A stretch of 19,536 nt of DNA from Actinomycetes bacterium (GCA_021827225.1 JAKAXG010000012.1:1-19536); one strand, 5' to 3'. Shown: positions 7,628-15,560, counted from the stretch's first letter. Numbers and translations are program-made. Notes: generated from the letters alone by a model not told the origin.

Positions 7628-9934
7628 GTGTCGAACCCGCCCGCAGCGGCCCCCTCCGAACCGCCTCGTCCCCTTGCCGGGATTCCCGACGGCTCAAGAT
7701 CTGCCCCGTCATTGCCGACAATTCCGGACATGCTGGGACCATATGTCGCGCCCGGCGGCGGGCGGCGACGGCGGGAGCCTCAGGCGAGGCGCCTGTCGCC
7801 GCGCCTCATCGCAGCCGCCGCATCAGCCGCCTTCACCGCCTTCGGGGCGCTCGCCGTATCGGCGGCCGCTTCCGGCCCCCGACCGTCGAACGCCCGCGCC
7901 GGTGGTGGTCCGGCGGTGCCGGCCTCCGCCCGGTGGGGATCGGCAGCGTCGGCCATGCTGGGCGCCGCCTCGATGCCGGCAGCGGCGGCCGGAGCCGTCT
8001 GCCCTGACGGCTCGGGGTGGTACGCCACCACCACAGGGCAGGTCCACACGGTCGGCGCCACCACCAGCTTCGGGCAGATCGGCACCGCCCTGGCGCAACC
8101 GATCGTGGGGATGGCCGCCACAGCCGACTGCCGCGGCTACTGGCTGGTAGCCGCCGACGGCGGGGTGTTCGCCTTCGGCGACGCCCGTTTCCTCGGTTCG
8201 GAGGGTGGGCGGCACCTCAACCAACCCATCGTCGGCATGGCGGCCACGGCCGATTCGGCGGGGTACTGGCTGGTGGCCGCCGACGGGGGAGTCTTCTCCT
8301 TCGGCGACGCCGCCTTCCAGGGCTCCACCGGGGGACTGAAGCTGTCCCGCCCGGTCGTGGGGCTCACCCCGACGGCCACCGGGGGCGGTTACTGGCTGGT
8401 CGCGTCCGACGGCGGAGTGTTCTCCTTCGGCGACGCCCGCTTCCACGGCTCCACCGGGGGGCTGGCCCTGCGGGCGCCCGTGGTGTCCATGACCCCGACC
8501 GGCGACGGAGGCGGGTACTGGCTTCTCGGCGCTGACGGAGGCGTGTTCTCCTTCGGCGACGCCCGCTTCGCCGGCGCCGCCACCGGCACCGCCGGGCGGG
8601 CCCTGCTGATCAGCCGGGACGCCGCCTCCGGACCGGGCGGCTACGCGGTGCTGTCCAGCACCGGCACCCTCAGCCAGTTCGGCCCGGCGGCCACCGCCGG
8701 GTCCCCCGCCCCGGCGGCCCCCTCGACCCCGGGCGCACCGGCCGGCGGCACCCAGGGCGGCCCGGCGAGCTCTCCGTCTGGTGGGCCGGGCGGCTCCGGC
8801 GGGCCGGCCGGGAGCCCGAGCGCGGCGTCCCCCGGCGGCACCACCGCGGCGCCCGCCTCGACCTCGTCGGGCAGCCCGGCCAGCAGCGGGCCCCTTCTCA
8901 GCGCCGTCGGCGCCCCCGAATCCGACCAGCAGCTCGGAAGCGACGGCTACCGCAGCGTCGTCATCCCCGTCTCCTGGTCCGCCGTCGAACCGGCCCCGGG
9001 CCAGTTCTCCACCCCCGCCGTCCAGCAGGTGCAGTCCGAGATCGACCAGGCCACGGCCGCCGGTCTCACCGCCGCCGTCGATCTCGGCGCCCAGTACGCC
9101 CCGTCGTGGGTGTTCTCGCTCCCCGGCGGCACCCGCTTCGTCGACCAGTACGGGCTGGCGTTCTCCGGGCCGGCGGGATCGGGCAACGACGTGGCCAACG
9201 CGGTGACCGACAGCTCCGTCCGCGACCAGCTGGGCCGGTACCTGGCCTACCTCGGCGCTCATCTCCGTCACGTCGGGGCCGTCCGCCTGGGCGGCGGACC
9301 CGACAACGAGCTGCGCTACCCCTCCGGCTACAGCGGCGCCGGCCCCAACGCCTTCTGGTTCTACGACCCCTCCTCGCAGGCGACCCTCCCGATCGGCCTG
9401 CAGGGCTGGAAGCCGGGCAGCGGTACCCCGCAGCAGGCGGCCCAGTTCCTCTCCTACTACGACTCCGCCCTGGACGGGTTCGGACGTTGGCTGGTCGCCC
9501 AGGGGCAGGCCGATTTCCCCACCTCCACCAAGGTCGAGCTGATGCTCCCCGGCTGGGGCCAGCGCCCAGGCGAGGCGGCGGCGGCCGCCGACGCCCTGCT
9601 GATCGTCCCCGCCGACGAGGTCAACCAGGGGCTGGACTGGTCCGACCTGGTACCCGGCTTGCCGGCCGACGGCCGGGTGGTCGCCTACACCACCTGGGCC
9701 GACGCCCCTTCGGGGGGGTCCACCAACCCGGCCCCGGCCGCCTTCATCCACTCCCTGCTCCGTCCCGGCGTGCTCGAAGGCGGGGAGTCCACCGGTAACG
9801 GCCAGAGCACCCTGGCAGGAGGCGCGGTCATGTTCCACGAAGCCAAGCAGTGGAACTGGTACAGCGTCGGCTGGTTCTTCATCGGCCAGAACCAGTCCCC
9901 GAGCCAGATCGACGCCCTGTTCGGCAGCTCGTAG
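7628..9934 (+). CDS. Exported repeat protein with C-terminal beta-amylase-like (GH14/GH42-type) domain
   Basis: A 768-residue, apparently exported or membrane-anchored protein. Residues about 57-82 (RLSPRLIAAAASAAFTAFGA and following) form a signal peptide or anchor after a basic N-terminus. Residues 130-320 hold one degenerate and four clear copies of a 42-43-residue unit, GYWLV(A)ADGGVFSFGDARF-G-STGG (GYW at 170, 212, 254, 297), likely a small beta-propeller or beta-repeat. A Pro/Gly/Ser linker spans 350-420. The C-terminal 350 residues look like a TIM-barrel glycosidase: VIPVSWSAVEPAPGQF, then NELRYPSGYSG with Glu561, close to the beta-amylase signature GELRYPSYP, and FWFYD. Glu738 (MFHEAKQWNW) could be the second acid. 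The GTG at 7628 lies 10 bases after the GT4 stop with no strong ribosome-binding site; ATG at 7730 is the alternative. It probably binds or trims the glycan outside the cell. Confidence 0.8.
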   Translation: MSNPPAAAPSEPPRPLAGIPDGSRSAPSLPTIPDMLGPYVAPGGGRRRREPQARRLSPRLIAAAASAAFTAFGALAVSAAASGPRPSNARAGGGPAVPASARWGSAASAMLGAASMPAAAAGAVCPDGSGWYATTTGQVHTVGATTSFGQIGTALAQPIVGMAATADCRGYWLVAADGGVFAFGDARFLGSEGGRHLNQPIVGMAATADSAGYWLVAADGGVFSFGDAAFQGSTGGLKLSRPVVGLTPTATGGGYWLVASDGGVFSFGDARFHGSTGGLALRAPVVSMTPTGDGGGYWLLGADGGVFSFGDARFAGAATGTAGRALLISRDAASGPGGYAVLSSTGTLSQFGPAATAGSPAPAAPSTPGAPAGGTQGGPASSPSGGPGGSGGPAGSPSAASPGGTTAAPASTSSGSPASSGPLLSAVGAPESDQQLGSDGYRSVVIPVSWSAVEPAPGQFSTPAVQQVQSEIDQATAAGLTAAVDLGAQYAPSWVFSLPGGTRFVDQYGLAFSGPAGSGNDVANAVTDSSVRDQLGRYLAYLGAHLRHVGAVRLGGGPDNELRYPSGYSGAGPNAFWFYDPSSQATLPIGLQGWKPGSGTPQQAAQFLSYYDSALDGFGRWLVAQGQADFPTSTKVELMLPGWGQRPGEAAAAADALLIVPADEVNQGLDWSDLVPGLPADGRVVAYTTWADAPSGGSTNPAPAAFIHSLLRPGVLEGGESTGNGQSTLAGGAVMFHEAKQWNWYSVGWFFIGQNQSPSQIDALFGSS
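8130..8590 (+). repeat. In-gene tandem repeats coding for GYWLV-ADGGVFSFGD units
   Basis: Four copies, spaced 126-129 bases, begin at GGCTACTGGCTGGTAGCC-like sequence (about 8135, 8261, 8387, 8516). The core GGCGACGCCCGCTTC recurs nearly unchanged between copies, while the segment linking one unit to the next varies. These lie inside the 7628-9934 gene and match its protein repeats. Confidence 0.8.
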
Positions 9935-9948
9935 CAGGAGGAAGCCGT

Positions 9949-11502
9949 GTGTCCCTGACAGAGATCCGACCAGCGGCCGAGCCCGGCGTCACCGGCGCGC
10001 CGGCCAGCCCGGTCGCCCCCGTCGGACGCTCGCTGCCGAGGCACTGGTTCGCTCTGACGTTGGCCGCCCTGGCCCTCCTGTCGTTCGGGATGCACCTGTT
10101 CCGGCTCGACCAGTCCTACGAGCTGTTCGTGGACGAGTCGTTCTACGCCCAGGTGGGACAGTCCGTCGGGCACGGCCACATGCCGGCCGCCGACGGATCG
10201 CTGTTCTTCCTGCATCCGCCGGGCTTCTTCCTCATAGAGGCGGCGTGGATGCACCTGTTCGGCTTCCACCACTCGGTGTTCGCGCAGGTGTGGAGCCTGC
10301 GGAAGCTCAACGCCCTCTTCGACGCCGGCGCGGTGGCCCTGGTCGGCCTGATCGTGGGGCGGATCGTCTCCCGGCGGGCCGGTCTCCTCGCCGCCTGCCT
10401 CTTCATGATCAACGCTTTCGTCAACTTCGAGAGCTCCATGGTCATGCTGGAGCCGTCGTCGATCTTCTGGGCCCTGCTCGGGTTCGCCGTCCTGCAGCGG
10501 GTGGGCGGCTCCTCCCGGCGGTGGTGGCTGGTCGTCGGGGCCGGTATCAGCTTCGGGATGTCGGTCCTGTGCAAGGAGTTCGGCTTCTTCATCACCTTCG
10601 TGCCCGCCGTCGTCATGTACGTCGGGGGCCGGGTCCTGCGGCGAACGGAGCTGCTTCGCGCATCGGAGTGCGGTGTGCTCGCCGCCCTGTCGGTGGTTCC
10701 CTACCTGATCTGGACGGTGATCGTGGCCGCCACCGGGCACTGGGGCTCGTTCTGGGCGCAGGTGACGAGCGGGTTCCGCAGGGCGGTCGGCACCAAGCAG
10801 GTGACCGGGTTCAACAGCGCCCACTCCCCCTCCTTCCTCCAGACGCTCGTGAAGGACCTGAGCCCGCTGTTCTCCGCCTACGTCATCCTGGCCCTCGGGT
10901 CGCTCGCCATCGTCTACCTCGTGTGGAAAGGGACGAACCCTTCTGTCCGTCTGGTCGGGTACTTCGGCCTGGGCGCCCTGCCGCTCACCCTGTACTGCAT
11001 GACCATCGGCACCAACGAGGAGCAGTTCTTCGACTTCCTGATCGCCCCCGCCCTGATCTGCTTCGCCGTCGCTCTGACCGAGCGCTGGGGCCACGTCGCC
11101 GAGGACGTCCGCACCCTGGCTCTCATAGTCCTGGCCGCTGTGGTCGTCTCCGACGTGGCCAACTACGCCGTGCTGCGGGTCAGCAGCGACTACGGGACCT
11201 ACAAGGTCGACCGGTGGATGGCGGCCCACGTCCCGCCGTCCACCACCGTGGCGGTGACCAACTCGGTGCAGCGGGAGATATTCAAGCGCTACAACATGGT
11301 CGACGACCGCAACGGGACGACCGAGCTGCCGGCCGGGGCCCGCTACCTCGTGGTGTTCTACCGGGAGGTGGACGAGGGCTACGCCTTCGTGGACCGCTCG
11401 ACCATCGACCGGCAGGTCGGCTCGCTGGCCGAGGTGTACTCCACCACCGACAACAGCAACGGCCAGATGGTGGTCTACGCGGCCGGCGCCCCGCCGCGTT
11501 GA
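9949..11502 (+). CDS. GT-C family membrane glycosyltransferase (PMT/ArnT-like, GT39/GT83)
   Basis: A 517-residue polytopic membrane glycosyltransferase. The first helix (about 33-53) leads into the external loop motif LFVDESFYAQVGQ with Asp62-Glu63, the catalytic acidic pair of the GT-C/PMT group. HPPGFFLIEA follows (89-98), as in PMT_2/ArnT proteins, then a second acidic loop at VMLEPSS (Glu168) and KEFGFF at 209-214. About ten hydrophobic helices run to residue 403, and a soluble C-terminal part of about 110 residues follows. Such enzymes use polyprenyl-phosphate sugars as donors outside the membrane. GTG at 9949 is chosen because AGGAGG (9936-9941) sits 7 bases upstream. It lies 14 bases after the repeat-protein gene, in the same operon as the GT2 enzyme that could make its donor. 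Acceptor (protein, lipid or glycan) unknown. Confidence 0.85.
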   Translation: MSLTEIRPAAEPGVTGAPASPVAPVGRSLPRHWFALTLAALALLSFGMHLFRLDQSYELFVDESFYAQVGQSVGHGHMPAADGSLFFLHPPGFFLIEAAWMHLFGFHHSVFAQVWSLRKLNALFDAGAVALVGLIVGRIVSRRAGLLAACLFMINAFVNFESSMVMLEPSSIFWALLGFAVLQRVGGSSRRWWLVVGAGISFGMSVLCKEFGFFITFVPAVVMYVGGRVLRRTELLRASECGVLAALSVVPYLIWTVIVAATGHWGSFWAQVTSGFRRAVGTKQVTGFNSAHSPSFLQTLVKDLSPLFSAYVILALGSLAIVYLVWKGTNPSVRLVGYFGLGALPLTLYCMTIGTNEEQFFDFLIAPALICFAVALTERWGHVAEDVRTLALIVLAAVVVSDVANYAVLRVSSDYGTYKVDRWMAAHVPPSTTVAVTNSVQREIFKRYNMVDDRNGTTELPAGARYLVVFYREVDEGYAFVDRSTIDRQVGSLAEVYSTTDNSNGQMVVYAAGAPPR

Positions 11503-11563
11503 CGGCCGCGCTCCGGCCCGGGCTCGGACAGGAAGTAGCCGCCGGCCGGCGAACAGTTAAGGC

Positions 11564-12421
11564 GTGCAGACGGTAAGCGACGCTGGGCACCGGGCACACG
11601 AGGCAACAGGAAGCGGACCTCGGCTACTGATCCTCGGTGACAGCTGGATCCACGGCCTGGTGTCGGAGCAGGACCGCACGTTCGGGAAGCTGCTGGCCCG
11701 GCGCCTCGATGCCGGTTCGGTGCTGGACCTGAGCGAGGTCAGCCGGACCACCCTCGATACGGCAGAGGGCTTCCTGGAGGACATCAAGCGCTTCCGTCCG
11801 ACGGTGGCGATAGTCAACGTCGGGGGGACCGACGCCCTGGTCTTCCCCCGGCCGGTGTTCCAGCGCCTGATCGACCGGTACGCACCGCCCGACTGGCACG
11901 GACTGACCGGTCTGTCACCCCGGGTGCGGTTCTCGAGCCGGGTCTCCCGCCGCGTCCGCCAGCTGGTCGAGCAACAGGTGAAGGTCAGCCTGAAGTGGCT
12001 GCTGATCCACCTCTTCGGGGGCGAGCGGCGCCGCCCGGTGGAGGAGACCGAGAGGGCGGCCGGCGTGCTCATGTCCACGCTGGCCGAGCTCGGCACCTTC
12101 GTCATCTGCGTCGGCTTCGCCGGGGCCGACGAGCGCCTGCATCCCCGCAGCGGAGCCGGCCTGGCGGGGTCCAGCGCCATCCTGGAGCGGCTGGCCTCCT
12201 CCCACCCCAGGGCCATCTACGTGCCGACCGACTCGGTGAGGCGGTGGGACGACTTCTTCGCCGACCGGCTGCACCTCAACCCGGGCGGTCACGAGCGGGT
12301 CGCCCAGATGGTGGTCGAGCGCATCATCGCCGCGGGCGGTCCCTGGACCGGGCTCCTGCCCGACGCCCGCCGGGCGGCGGCCCCCGCCTCGGAGCCCGTC
12401 GCCGGCGTCGCCGGGGCATGA
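11564..12421 (+). CDS. SGNH/GDSL-type hydrolase with Asn-to-Thr change in block III
   Basis: A 285-residue protein of the SGNH hydrolase fold. Block I is LLILGDSWIHG with the nucleophile Ser27. Block V is DRLHLNPGGH with Asp234 and His237, completing the triad. Block III, normally G-x-N-D, reads VGGTDAL (86-92), so the oxyanion-hole Asn is Thr89. The block II Gly is also hard to place. No signal peptide is visible (the first 20 residues are hydrophilic), suggesting a cytoplasmic enzyme, perhaps an acyl-esterase or acyltransferase that edits glycan precursors. The GTG at 11564 lacks a good ribosome-binding site, but no better in-frame start is seen before the catalytic block. It lies 61 bases after the GT-C gene, and its stop overlaps the flippase-GT4 start by 4 bases (ATGA), tying it to that protein. 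Confidence 0.8.
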   Translation: MQTVSDAGHRAHEATGSGPRLLILGDSWIHGLVSEQDRTFGKLLARRLDAGSVLDLSEVSRTTLDTAEGFLEDIKRFRPTVAIVNVGGTDALVFPRPVFQRLIDRYAPPDWHGLTGLSPRVRFSSRVSRRVRQLVEQQVKVSLKWLLIHLFGGERRRPVEETERAAGVLMSTLAELGTFVICVGFAGADERLHPRSGAGLAGSSAILERLASSHPRAIYVPTDSVRRWDDFFADRLHLNPGGHERVAQMVVERIIAAGGPWTGLLPDARRAAAPASEPVAGVAGA

Positions 12422-15057
12422 TCCCCACAGAGGACCACCCGCCGGCACCCGACGCTGCGCCGGCGCCCAGCGCTGCGCCGCCTCCCGACCCTGCGCCGCC
12501 TCCCGACCCTGCTCAGGTGCCGACGGCTGCGGGCGGCACCGGCTCCGGCCGGGGTGGGGAGCCGGCGATCGTGGCCGCCACGGGGGCGGTCTCCGGCCTG
12601 AACTACCTCTACGCCGTCATCATGATCTGGCTCCTGCCCCCGGGGCCGTACGCCGTGCTCGGCTCGGTGTCAGCCCTGCTCCTGATATGGGGCACGGTCG
12701 CCGGCGCATCGGTTCCGTGGGTGCTGGCCCGGGAGGTCGCCGTCTCGGGGGGCGACACCGCCAAGCGCCAGCGGGCCGTCGGGTTCGCCCTCGGGGCCAC
12801 GGTGGTGCAGTCGGCGGCCGCCGCCATCGCCACCGGGCTGATCGCCGCCGGCTACGCCGACCCGCCGACCGTCGCCGCCTCGCTCATCGCGGTGATCGTC
12901 ATATTCGCCGCCGCCACGGCTACCGGCTACCTGCAGGGTCAGATGCGCTTCCGGCTCTTTGCGCTGCTACGCGTCGGAGAGGCCGTGGTGAAGCTGCTCA
13001 GCGGGGTGGCGTTGGTGGTCCTGGCCGGCAAGGGCTCGGCCGGGGCGATCTCCGGGTTCGTCCTGGGGGCGCTGGTGGTGGCTGTCGTAGGTGGAGTCTG
13101 CATGACCCCGGATCTGCGCCGGCCCGGACGGGCCCTGTTCGACCGGCGCCTGTGGTCGGACGCGTTCGGGCTTCTGTCCATCCAGGGCGGAGTGGCGGTC
13201 CTCGCCAGCCTCGACGTGGTCATCGCCAGCCTGGTGATCGGTACCAACCGGGAACTGGCCGTCTACCAGGCCGCCAACATCCTCGGCCGCGTGCCCCTGT
13301 TCATCGGGGCGTCGGTGTCGATAGTCGCCTTCCCGCGCATGGCGGCGGCCGTGTCCCGCCGGACCGGCGAGATCCGCAACAGCCTGTGGCTGTACCTGCG
13401 GATCTGCGGACCGGTCACGGCCGTGGCCATGACCGCGCCCCACCCGCTGGTGCGGGCCCTGTTCCCACCCAGCTACGGTCCGGTCGTCGGGGTGCTGCCG
13501 TGGGCGGCGCTGGCCGGGTTCAGCCTCGGCCTTGCCAACCTGTCGACCACCTACTTCCAGGCGGCCAGCATCATCCGCCGGCCCACGCTCACGCTCGGCG
13601 CTGCCCTCGTCGTGGGTGGCGTCCTCGACTACATGGGGCTGCGGGTCGACGGCGGCCCCGGGCTGGCTGGCGCGGTGGCCGTCCAGAGCGCCGCCGTCTC
13701 GGTCAGCCTGCTGCGCGACGCCGGCCGCTCCTGGCCGGGCTGCCTCAACGGGCTGGGGCGCAGCGCCGCCGGTCCCGCCGCGCTGGCCGTACCGCTGGCC
13801 CTGAGCAGCTCCCACGTGGCCGCCTGGCTGGTCGCCGCCGTGGTCTTCGCCGCCATCCCGGCAGCCGACGCGCTCTACCGGTGCGGCAAGACGGTGGCGC
13901 ACTCACCCGACAGCCGGCCCCGCGTCCTGCACCTCGCCTACGAAGATCCCCGCCGGCCCGGAGCGGGGGGCGGCTCCGTCCGGACCCATCAGGTGAACAG
14001 CCGGCTGGCCGACCAGTTCGACATAACGGTGGTGTGCGCCGCCTACCGGGGCTGCCGCTCCCGGTTGGAGGACGGGGTCCGCTACGTGCACGTCGGTCTA
14101 CCGCTGGGCTACGGACCCTCCATCCTCAGCTACTTCGCGTCCATACCGTGGGCTCTGTGGCGGCACGACTCCGACATCGTCGTCGAGGACTTCGGCGCCC
14201 CGTTGTCCTCAGTGGCGGTGCCCTGGCTGACCCGCCGGCCGGTGGTGGCCGTGGTGCAGTGGCTGTTCGCGGCGGAGAAGTGGCGGCAGTACCGGGTGCC
14301 GTTCCACCTGTTCGAGTCCGTCGGCGTCCGGTCCCACCGTCACATGATCGCCGTCTCCGAGGAGCTCGGATCGGTGTTGTCACAGCGCAACGGCCACGCC
14401 CGTGTCGTGGTGGTGGCGAACGGCCTCGAGGAGGAGGCCTTCGCCGGCCGGCGCCGGGAACGCCGCGGCATCGGCTACCTCGGCCGCATCGAGATCGCCC
14501 AGAAGGGGCTGGACCTGCTGGTGCAGGCCTACGCGAGCGTGGCCGGCTCCATCGAGCAGGATCTGTTCATAGGCGGTGACGGCCCGGACCGGGACAGGCT
14601 GGCGGCGCTGGCCGCCGCCCTCGGCGTCGGTGACCGGGTCCACTTCGTGGGCCGGGTGCAGCAGGCGGACCGCTTCGACTGGCTGGCCGGCTTCGACGTT
14701 GTGGCCATGCCGTCGCGCTACGAGAGCTTCGGCATGGTGGCGGCCGAGGCCCTCGCGGTCGAGACGCCGGTGGTGGCGTTCGACATACCCTGCCTGCGGG
14801 GGCTCGTCGACGCCGGCACCGGGGTGCTGGTGCCGGCCTTCGACCTGCCCGGTTACGCCCAGGCGCTACGCCGGGTGGCCACCGACCAGGCGCTGGCCCG
14901 CTCCCTCGGCCGGCGGGGACCGGACAAGGTGGCGGGGCTGAGGTGGGACCACCTGTCTCAGGTCCAGGGCGGGCTGTACGAGTCGGTGCTGCAGGGGGAG
15001 CCGTTCGCGCTCCCCGAGCCGCCACCGGCGCCGGACATCGCCGCGGCGCTTCTCTAG
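12418..15057 (+). CDS. Fusion protein: Wzx/MOP polysaccharide flippase + GT4 glycosyltransferase
   Basis: An 879-residue single reading frame with two unlike halves. Residues 1-45 are an Ala/Pro-rich cytoplasmic tail. Residues about 48-490 are strongly hydrophobic with many membrane helices and the loops of an oligosaccharide flippase of the MOP superfamily (LLSIQGGVAVLASLDVVIAS, YQAANILGRVPLFIGASVSI), which would carry lipid-linked glycan across the membrane. From residue 500 a GT-B glycosyltransferase begins: RVLHLAYEDPRRPGAGGGSV, GYLGRIEIAQKGLDLLVQAY (686-705), FIGGDGPDRDRL (717-728), and SRYESFGMVAAEALA with the Glu769-x7-Glu777 motif. ATG at 12418 overlaps the SGNH stop by 4 bases. No stop or strong ribosome-binding site separates the halves, although a GTG near codon 493 is a weak internal start. 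The arrangement would couple the last sugar addition to export. Confidence 0.85.
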   Translation: MIPTEDHPPAPDAAPAPSAAPPPDPAPPPDPAQVPTAAGGTGSGRGGEPAIVAATGAVSGLNYLYAVIMIWLLPPGPYAVLGSVSALLLIWGTVAGASVPWVLAREVAVSGGDTAKRQRAVGFALGATVVQSAAAAIATGLIAAGYADPPTVAASLIAVIVIFAAATATGYLQGQMRFRLFALLRVGEAVVKLLSGVALVVLAGKGSAGAISGFVLGALVVAVVGGVCMTPDLRRPGRALFDRRLWSDAFGLLSIQGGVAVLASLDVVIASLVIGTNRELAVYQAANILGRVPLFIGASVSIVAFPRMAAAVSRRTGEIRNSLWLYLRICGPVTAVAMTAPHPLVRALFPPSYGPVVGVLPWAALAGFSLGLANLSTTYFQAASIIRRPTLTLGAALVVGGVLDYMGLRVDGGPGLAGAVAVQSAAVSVSLLRDAGRSWPGCLNGLGRSAAGPAALAVPLALSSSHVAAWLVAAVVFAAIPAADALYRCGKTVAHSPDSRPRVLHLAYEDPRRPGAGGGSVRTHQVNSRLADQFDITVVCAAYRGCRSRLEDGVRYVHVGLPLGYGPSILSYFASIPWALWRHDSDIVVEDFGAPLSSVAVPWLTRRPVVAVVQWLFAAEKWRQYRVPFHLFESVGVRSHRHMIAVSEELGSVLSQRNGHARVVVVANGLEEEAFAGRRRERRGIGYLGRIEIAQKGLDLLVQAYASVAGSIEQDLFIGGDGPDRDRLAALAAALGVGDRVHFVGRVQQADRFDWLAGFDVVAMPSRYESFGMVAAEALAVETPVVAFDIPCLRGLVDAGTGVLVPAFDLPGYAQALRRVATDQALARSLGRRGPDKVAGLRWDHLSQVQGGLYESVLQGEPFALPEPPPAPDIAAALL
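12473..12508 (+). repeat. 18-bp perfect tandem duplication in the Pro-rich tail
   Basis: CTGCGCCGCCTCCCGACC occurs twice back to back inside the flippase-fusion gene, giving repeated PPPDPA residues. The 18-bp unit keeps the reading frame. Partly related GCTGCGCCGGCGCCC units lie just upstream, so the tail probably varies in length between strains. Confidence 0.7.
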
Positions 15058-15126
15058 CCGGCGGCACGCCAGCGGGGTCGCCGGCGGGTGGGTGGCGTCA
15101 CGCCGGACGGGAAGGCGCCCGCCTCT

Positions 15127-15132
15127 TATGCT
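15127..15132 (+). promoter_or_regulatory. Candidate -10 element TATGCT for a leaderless transcript
   Basis: TATGCT lies 8 bases before the GTG at 15141, in an otherwise G/C-rich 83-base gap. At this distance transcription would start at or next to the first codon, and no ribosome-binding site is present. This matches leaderless genes known to be frequent in actinobacteria. A -35 box is not clear. Confidence 0.45.
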
Positions 15133-15140
15133 TTGCGACC

Positions 15141-15518
15141 GTGGCTGAACTCGTGGTCAACGGTACGGAGCTGATCCTTCACCTCCCCCCCACCCAGAAG
15201 GTGCTCGGCTTCCACGCCGACATCAAGGTCCCGCTCACGGCGGTGCGGTCGGTCTCACCGGTCGACAAGCCGTGGCTGGCCCTGCGCGGCCGGCGCATGG
15301 CCGGCACCGCGCTGCGGGGGGTGGCCGCCGTCGGCACCTGGATCCACGGCGACAAGCTGTTCGACTTCAACGTCGTGCGCCGGGATCAGAGGGCGGTGAT
15401 GGTGGACCTCAACGCCGGCCGGTTCGTGCGCTTCATCGTGGGCGTTCCGCCGGAGGTCGACCCCCGGGCGGAGGCCGACCGCATCGCCGACGCCGCCGGT
15501 ATCAAGCGGTCCAGGTAG
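15141..15518 (+). CDS. Small PH-like hypothetical protein, 125 aa
   Basis: A 125-residue soluble protein starting VAELVVNGTELILHLPPTQK. Alternating hydrophobic strands (ELVVNGTELILHL, FHADIKVPLTAVRSVSPVD), a Gly-rich middle (LRGVAAVGTWIHGDKLFDF) and a final strand plus helix (RAVMVDLNAGRFVRFIVGVP, then PRAEADRIADAAGI) give the order of a bacterial PH-like beta barrel capped by one helix. Similar small actinobacterial proteins are known to me only as hypothetical. GTG at 15141 is chosen because homology-like sequence begins there and TATGCT sits 8 bases upstream; longer in-frame starts run back into the preceding gene. It stands alone, 83 bases after the flippase fusion and upstream of a long hairpin. 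Function unknown, and membership of the glycan operon is doubtful because of its own promoter. Confidence 0.75.
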   Translation: MAELVVNGTELILHLPPTQKVLGFHADIKVPLTAVRSVSPVDKPWLALRGRRMAGTALRGVAAVGTWIHGDKLFDFNVVRRDQRAVMVDLNAGRFVRFIVGVPPEVDPRAEADRIADAAGIKRSR

Positions 15519-15560
15519 GGGCCGGAGCGGCCCAGCGGCGCCGGCCCCACCCTCGCCGGC

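Noticed and set aside
8130..8590. Tandem DNA repeats as a mobile or selfish element
   Set aside because: The repeats keep the reading frame and encode a regular protein unit, so they are explained as a repeat domain.
7823..9838. Minus-strand open frame of 671 codons opposite the repeat protein
   Set aside because: Gly/Arg-rich low-complexity translation, a usual by-product of high-GC DNA. The plus strand encodes coherent repeats and a TIM-barrel-like domain.
9685..11229. Long minus-strand open frame (514 codons) opposite the GT-C gene
   Set aside because: The product is Gln/Gly/Asp/His-rich without motifs or hydrophobic segments. The plus-strand frame has catalytic motifs, a strong ribosome-binding site and tight operon spacing.
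13885..13930. Possible gene boundary between flippase and GT4 (internal GTG near codon 493)
   Set aside because: There is no stop for the flippase and no convincing ribosome-binding site, so one fused frame is the simplest reading. Sequencing error cannot be excluded.
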